Positions 6,172 through 8,350 of a stretch of DNA of 8,350 nucleotides are shown here, piece by piece (within the stretch, counting starts at the first letter, position 1; each line of letters opens with the position of its first letter). A program made the position numbers and the translations under genes. Source of the stretch: JARRQB01 sp965368585 (GTDB lineage Bacteria; Pseudomonadota; Gammaproteobacteria; Chromatiales; Chromatiaceae); assembly GCA_965368585.1 (NCBI GenBank), contig CBDUNM010000198.1, positions 1 to 8,350 on the forward strand, in the 5' to 3' direction. Below the pieces are notes generated by a model that was given only the letters and a program-made list of their open reading frames with translations, ran no database searches and was not told where the DNA came from.

Positions 6172-6721
6172 GACCGGAGAAAGATAGGCGGGTAAGGGGG
6201 GGGGAGCCGTGGGAATCGTCAATTTGACGGTCCTCGAACAGCGAAATCCCAAGTCGAAAACCATGTGTGGTTTTTTATTCATCCGTATTTCGCATCAACT
6301 CCTTAGCGACTATTTTCGCTGCTACGGTGCTTTCGCGTGTCGCCTAAACAAAGACGAAATATAGGCCGGAAACGACCCGAAGCGGTTTCTAACCGCCTCG
6401 ATTGTGGGATCGTTACTCGCGGCTACCCCGATGCACCGGCCAGTCCGGGAAAACAGTCGCTTTTCCGGACAGACAATTCTTCTGTCCCAAAAACGCCTGA
6501 TTGTCCTGTCTACGGTCCGAAAAACTGGTTTTGGTAATCAATGACCGATTTTCCTATTCTCTGACTTGTAAGTCGAACCAAGACGGCTGTTGGAGGCACG
6601 GACAAGTTTTATACTTCTGTAGTCCAATCTTTCTTACGACATCAACGTCGGCAACTCTCGCTCAGGCGCGATCTCTTGGGTTTTTCGATATACTCTCTAT
6701 GAGATCTGGGAGATCGAGCAC
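6172..6721. other. Gene-free but hairpin-rich intergenic DNA
   Basis: No frame gives a recognisable protein. Structures seen: a run of nine G (6196-6204); CGTCAA-T-TTGACG palindrome (6217-6229); a terminator-like AAAACCA-TGTG-TGGTTTT stem running into TTATT (6257-6276); GCGGTT-TCT-AACCGC (6382-6396); GTCCGGGAAAA / TTTTCCGGAC with one bulged base (6443-6470); and GGACAG / CTGTCC (6467-6487). The last two overlap and cannot form together. A TATACT box at 6689-6694 could serve the next gene as a -10, but no good -35 precedes it. Confidence 0.5.
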
Positions 6722-7291
6722 ATGACGGTTGCAGCACCCAAAAAATTAACGGCTACTGAATTTATCGACTGGGCTTTAGGCCAGCACGAGGGCGAACGCT
6801 TCGAACTGGTTGCCGGTGAACCGGTGGCGATGGCACCGGAGCGCGCCGCGCACGCGTTGGTAAAAGCGGCTATCTGGAGTGGTTTCAACGAGGCGATTCG
6901 AGCAAGCAAACTTCCTTGCCAGGCTTTTCCTGATGGCATGAGCGTGATCGTCGATCAATACACGGTGTATGAGCCTGACGCCCTCGTACAATGTGGCGCG
7001 CCTATCGATGAGGACGCGACCTCCGCGTTGAGTCCCGTCATTGTGGTAGAAGTGGTTTCTCCGTCGACCCGCGCGACGGATACGGGCGCCAAGCTCGAAG
7101 ATTACTTTCGGTTGAAATCCGTCTCACACTATCTCATCGCGAAGACCAAGACACGCTCGATCATTCATCATCAACGGGGCGTCGGGGACGAGATTGTGAC
7201 CACTATTGTCAAAGCGGGTCGTTTGGTTTTGGACCCGCCTGGGATTGAGTTGGATATCGGCGACGTATTCGCCGGATTAGGAAGAACGTGA
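6722..7291 (+). CDS. Uma2-family (DUF820) PD-(D/E)XK nuclease-like protein
   Basis: A complete 189-residue protein with the Uma2 layout. The N-terminal helix ATEFIDWALGQHEGERFELV leads to the strand ending GEPVAM (33-38). YEPDALV (83-89) carries the first conserved Asp (D86), and VIVVEVVSPSTRATDTGAKL (106-125) carries the core Glu (E110) and the SPST/D/K region. LEDYFRLKSVSHYLIA (125-140) corresponds to the usual K-x-x-x-Y-x-x-x-G/S-V-x-x-Y block. These are the expected PD-(D/E)XK-like active-site positions. GGGAGA lies 8 bases before the ATG. It is a single-gene unit, with no obvious antitoxin or methylase partner. Uma2 proteins are abundant in cyanobacteria and some environmental bacteria and their biological role is not settled, so nuclease activity is a family inference. 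It faces a second, quite different Uma2 gene at 7967-7410. Confidence 0.88.
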   Translation: MTVAAPKKLTATEFIDWALGQHEGERFELVAGEPVAMAPERAAHALVKAAIWSGFNEAIRASKLPCQAFPDGMSVIVDQYTVYEPDALVQCGAPIDEDATSALSPVIVVEVVSPSTRATDTGAKLEDYFRLKSVSHYLIAKTKTRSIIHHQRGVGDEIVTTIVKAGRLVLDPPGIELDIGDVFAGLGRT

Positions 7292-7319
7292 GACGAGCGG
7301 CAGGGGCTTTGTGTCCGTG

Positions 7320-7410
7320 ATTTAACATAAAGTATGTTTTATGTGCAGTAACGCCCCCGCAATTCTTTATTTATCGATGCATAATAAGCTACCGATAAAT
7401 TATGTTAAAT
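7320..7410. repeat. Nested inverted repeats between convergent Uma2 genes
   Basis: An outer 11-base perfect inverted repeat ATTTAACATAA (7320-7330) / TTATGTTAAAT (7400-7410) encloses an inner 8-base one, ATTTATCG (7369-7376) / CGATAAAT (7393-7400). A local stem ACATAAA / TTTATGT (7325-7344) competes with the outer one. The right arm ends exactly at the first base of the minus-strand gene's stop codon. It may work as a bidirectional terminator or be a relic of a small mobile element. Confidence 0.6.
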
Positions 7411-7967
7411 TAATCGGCAAACAAGTCATCCACCGGCATTGACCAGCCCGGTACCGCGGGCTCGGCCTCCGCCGTATCGCCACGACAATAAACCGTCGGC
7501 TGGTCGGAATCACCAGCGCGGTACACACGCACGGTATCCTCGCCCAATAGGTCGACATTCCAAACAACTAGAGTGCCCGCCGCGAAATAATCCGCGCGTT
7601 TGGCGGCCATCTAGCGCTCTTCCGCAGGTTCATAGTCGTTTTCGCTTCGGACTTCAACCGCAAACACCGGCGCACCATCGAAAGACTTCATACCAGGCAA
7701 CTTGCCGGTCCAGAAGGCAGCATCCGGGCTGAAGGATTGGCGATGAGGCAGATTGACGAAGAATCCTTTGTTGTCACTGACGGCGCGGCCCTGGCCGATA
7801 CGACGGGCATAGGCACGTAAACTCATATAGATCTCATCAACCCCATAGCCGGGTTGCTCGCCGGTTGGCGGCATCAGCACGAGTGTCCCATTGACAAGTT
7901 CCGCCTTCCCGGCTGTCTTGTAGAGATCGTCGACCGTCGCACGTTTCTCATCTATTACAGTAGCCAT
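7410..7967 (-). pseudogene. Second Uma2-family gene interrupted by one amber codon
   Basis: One reading frame from ATG 7967 to TAA 7412-7410 would encode 185 residues, broken only by TAG at 7613-7611 (codon 119). The first part (118 residues) has the Uma2 N-terminus VDDLYKTAGKAELVNGTLV, FSPDAAFW (79-86, catalytic-type Asp) and VFAVEVRSENDYEPAEER (101-118, core Glu). The second part begins MAAKRADYFAAGTLVVWNVD, which is the conserved (E)MAxKRxDYFxAG block that normally follows without a gap, and ends VDDLFAD. GAG to TAG, one base, would explain the stop. ATG directly follows TAG, so reinitiation could give a 66-residue second product, but the split falls inside the active-site region. Alternatives are readthrough or a sequencing error. 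AGAG lies a few bases upstream of the start as a weak Shine-Dalgarno. An operator-like palindrome lies 27 bases further upstream. Confidence 0.8.
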
Positions 7968-7993
7968 GATGCTCTACTCACATAACGATTTAT

Positions 7994-8027
7994 TTCAGTG
8001 TACTGGATTACACTGAAGTGTATTACA
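7994..8027 (-). promoter_or_regulatory. Double palindrome, likely operator of the second Uma2 gene
   Basis: TTCAGTGTA (7994-8002), six bases, TACACTGAA (8009-8017) is a perfect 9-base inverted repeat. It is followed directly by a smaller palindrome TGTA-T-TACA (8019-8027). GTGTA half-sites recur at 7998 and 8018, exactly 20 bases apart. On the minus strand TAATAC (8025-8020) could be a -10 box, which would place the larger palindrome at the transcription start. The regulator is unknown; self-regulation or a ribbon-helix-helix protein is speculation. Confidence 0.5.
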
Positions 8028-8083
8028 TGACGCATGGTCTTTTTTAAAGTTGATTTTTTATCCGGATGCGCTTTTTGACCCCG

Positions 8084-8164
8084 CGCATGGAGCACCGCTG
8101 ATTTCACCTTATTCGGCCAAGCCTGCGGTAGCGGAATACGCGGAGATTTCGGTCTTTCGAGCAT
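8084..8164 (-). pseudogene. Fragment of an integrase-type transposase N-terminus
   Basis: A minus-strand frame from ATG 8164 reads MLERPKSPRIPLPQAWPNKV then KSAVLHA. The pattern PxxWPxxVKSAxLHxIS is one I know from the start of DDE/integrase-core transposases, where it is followed by LAQYA or a similar stretch. Here the resemblance stops after LHA, and the frame runs on with unrelated residues to a stop at 7957-7955, into the start region of the Uma2 gene. It is therefore most likely a short relic of a deleted insertion sequence. Confidence 0.45.
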
Positions 8165-8350
8165 TGTCGATATGCGAAAACGAGTTTTTGTTACTTCTCT
8201 GTCGAACGATACAATAAAGACAATGCAATCATAAGGCTACAACTAGATCGGTAGTCATAAAGAATCGGTGGACCACCACACCAGGGCCCAAATGGCCACA
8301 GAAGGAGAAGAGCCTTAGCGGCGGATTATGTCGAGCGGATTAAACGGATA
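8165..8350. other. Unassigned DNA to the window edge
   Basis: No protein could be recognised on either strand. The last 30 bases contain a direct repeat GCGGATTA (8321-8328 and 8335-8342, 14 bases apart) with a further CGGAT at the edge, which may belong to the end of an element continuing outside the window. Confidence 0.3.

Noticed and set aside
6440..6535. CRISPR array
   Set aside because: The repeated words are short, degenerate and unevenly spaced, with no spacer-repeat pattern and no cas gene.
6722..7967. Toxin-antitoxin or restriction-modification system built on the Uma2 genes
   Set aside because: The genes converge, neither has a small partner gene or a methylase, and one is broken.

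Overview
The window reads as a proteobacterial chromosome segment (inferred, probably gamma- or beta-). The left part is GC-rich and well coded. The middle and right parts are a patchier accessory stretch of mixed base composition with IS debris, broken genes and structured intergenic DNA. No rRNA, tRNA or CRISPR array was seen.

Left block (1-3124): the last 20 codons of a plus-strand gene of unknown function (1-63) converge on a minus-strand set of three genes. In transcription order these are a short-form CstA carbon-starvation/peptide-pyruvate transporter (3124-1451), a 99-residue protein ending in Cys-Cys (1454-1155, overlapping cstA by ATGA) and an ArsA/Get3-type ATPase (1120-113). The spacing makes them a likely operon. 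The ATPase has no cysteine at all and no arsB or arsR lies beside it, so arsenite export is unlikely. A role with the CstA transporter and its Cys-Cys partner is the more interesting reading.

Middle block (3125-4700): a decayed transposon. A PRiA4_ORF3-type passenger gene (3358-3995) is broken by at least three frame changes. It is followed after a perfect Shine-Dalgarno by the N-terminal third or less of an ISKra4-type transposase (4008-4298). Remnants then fade into unreadable sequence.

Right-centre (4640-6171): an AT-rich leader with several palindromes and a candidate promoter, then a secreted DNRLRE-type protein with a MopE-like metal-binding motif and a small Cys-containing C-terminal module. 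A strong intrinsic terminator closes it.

Right block (6172-8350): about 550 bases of non-coding but hairpin-rich DNA, including a run of nine G. An intact Uma2-family (DUF820) nuclease-like gene follows (6722-7291). It converges across a nested inverted repeat with a second, divergent Uma2 gene (7967-7410) that is interrupted by one amber codon. A double palindrome resembling an operator lies just upstream of the broken Uma2 gene. Beyond it is a short transposase N-terminal fragment (8164-8084) and unassigned DNA.

The strongest candidate for something under-described is the CstA / Cys-Cys-tail / cysteine-less ArsA operon. The rest is mainly accessory DNA turnover.
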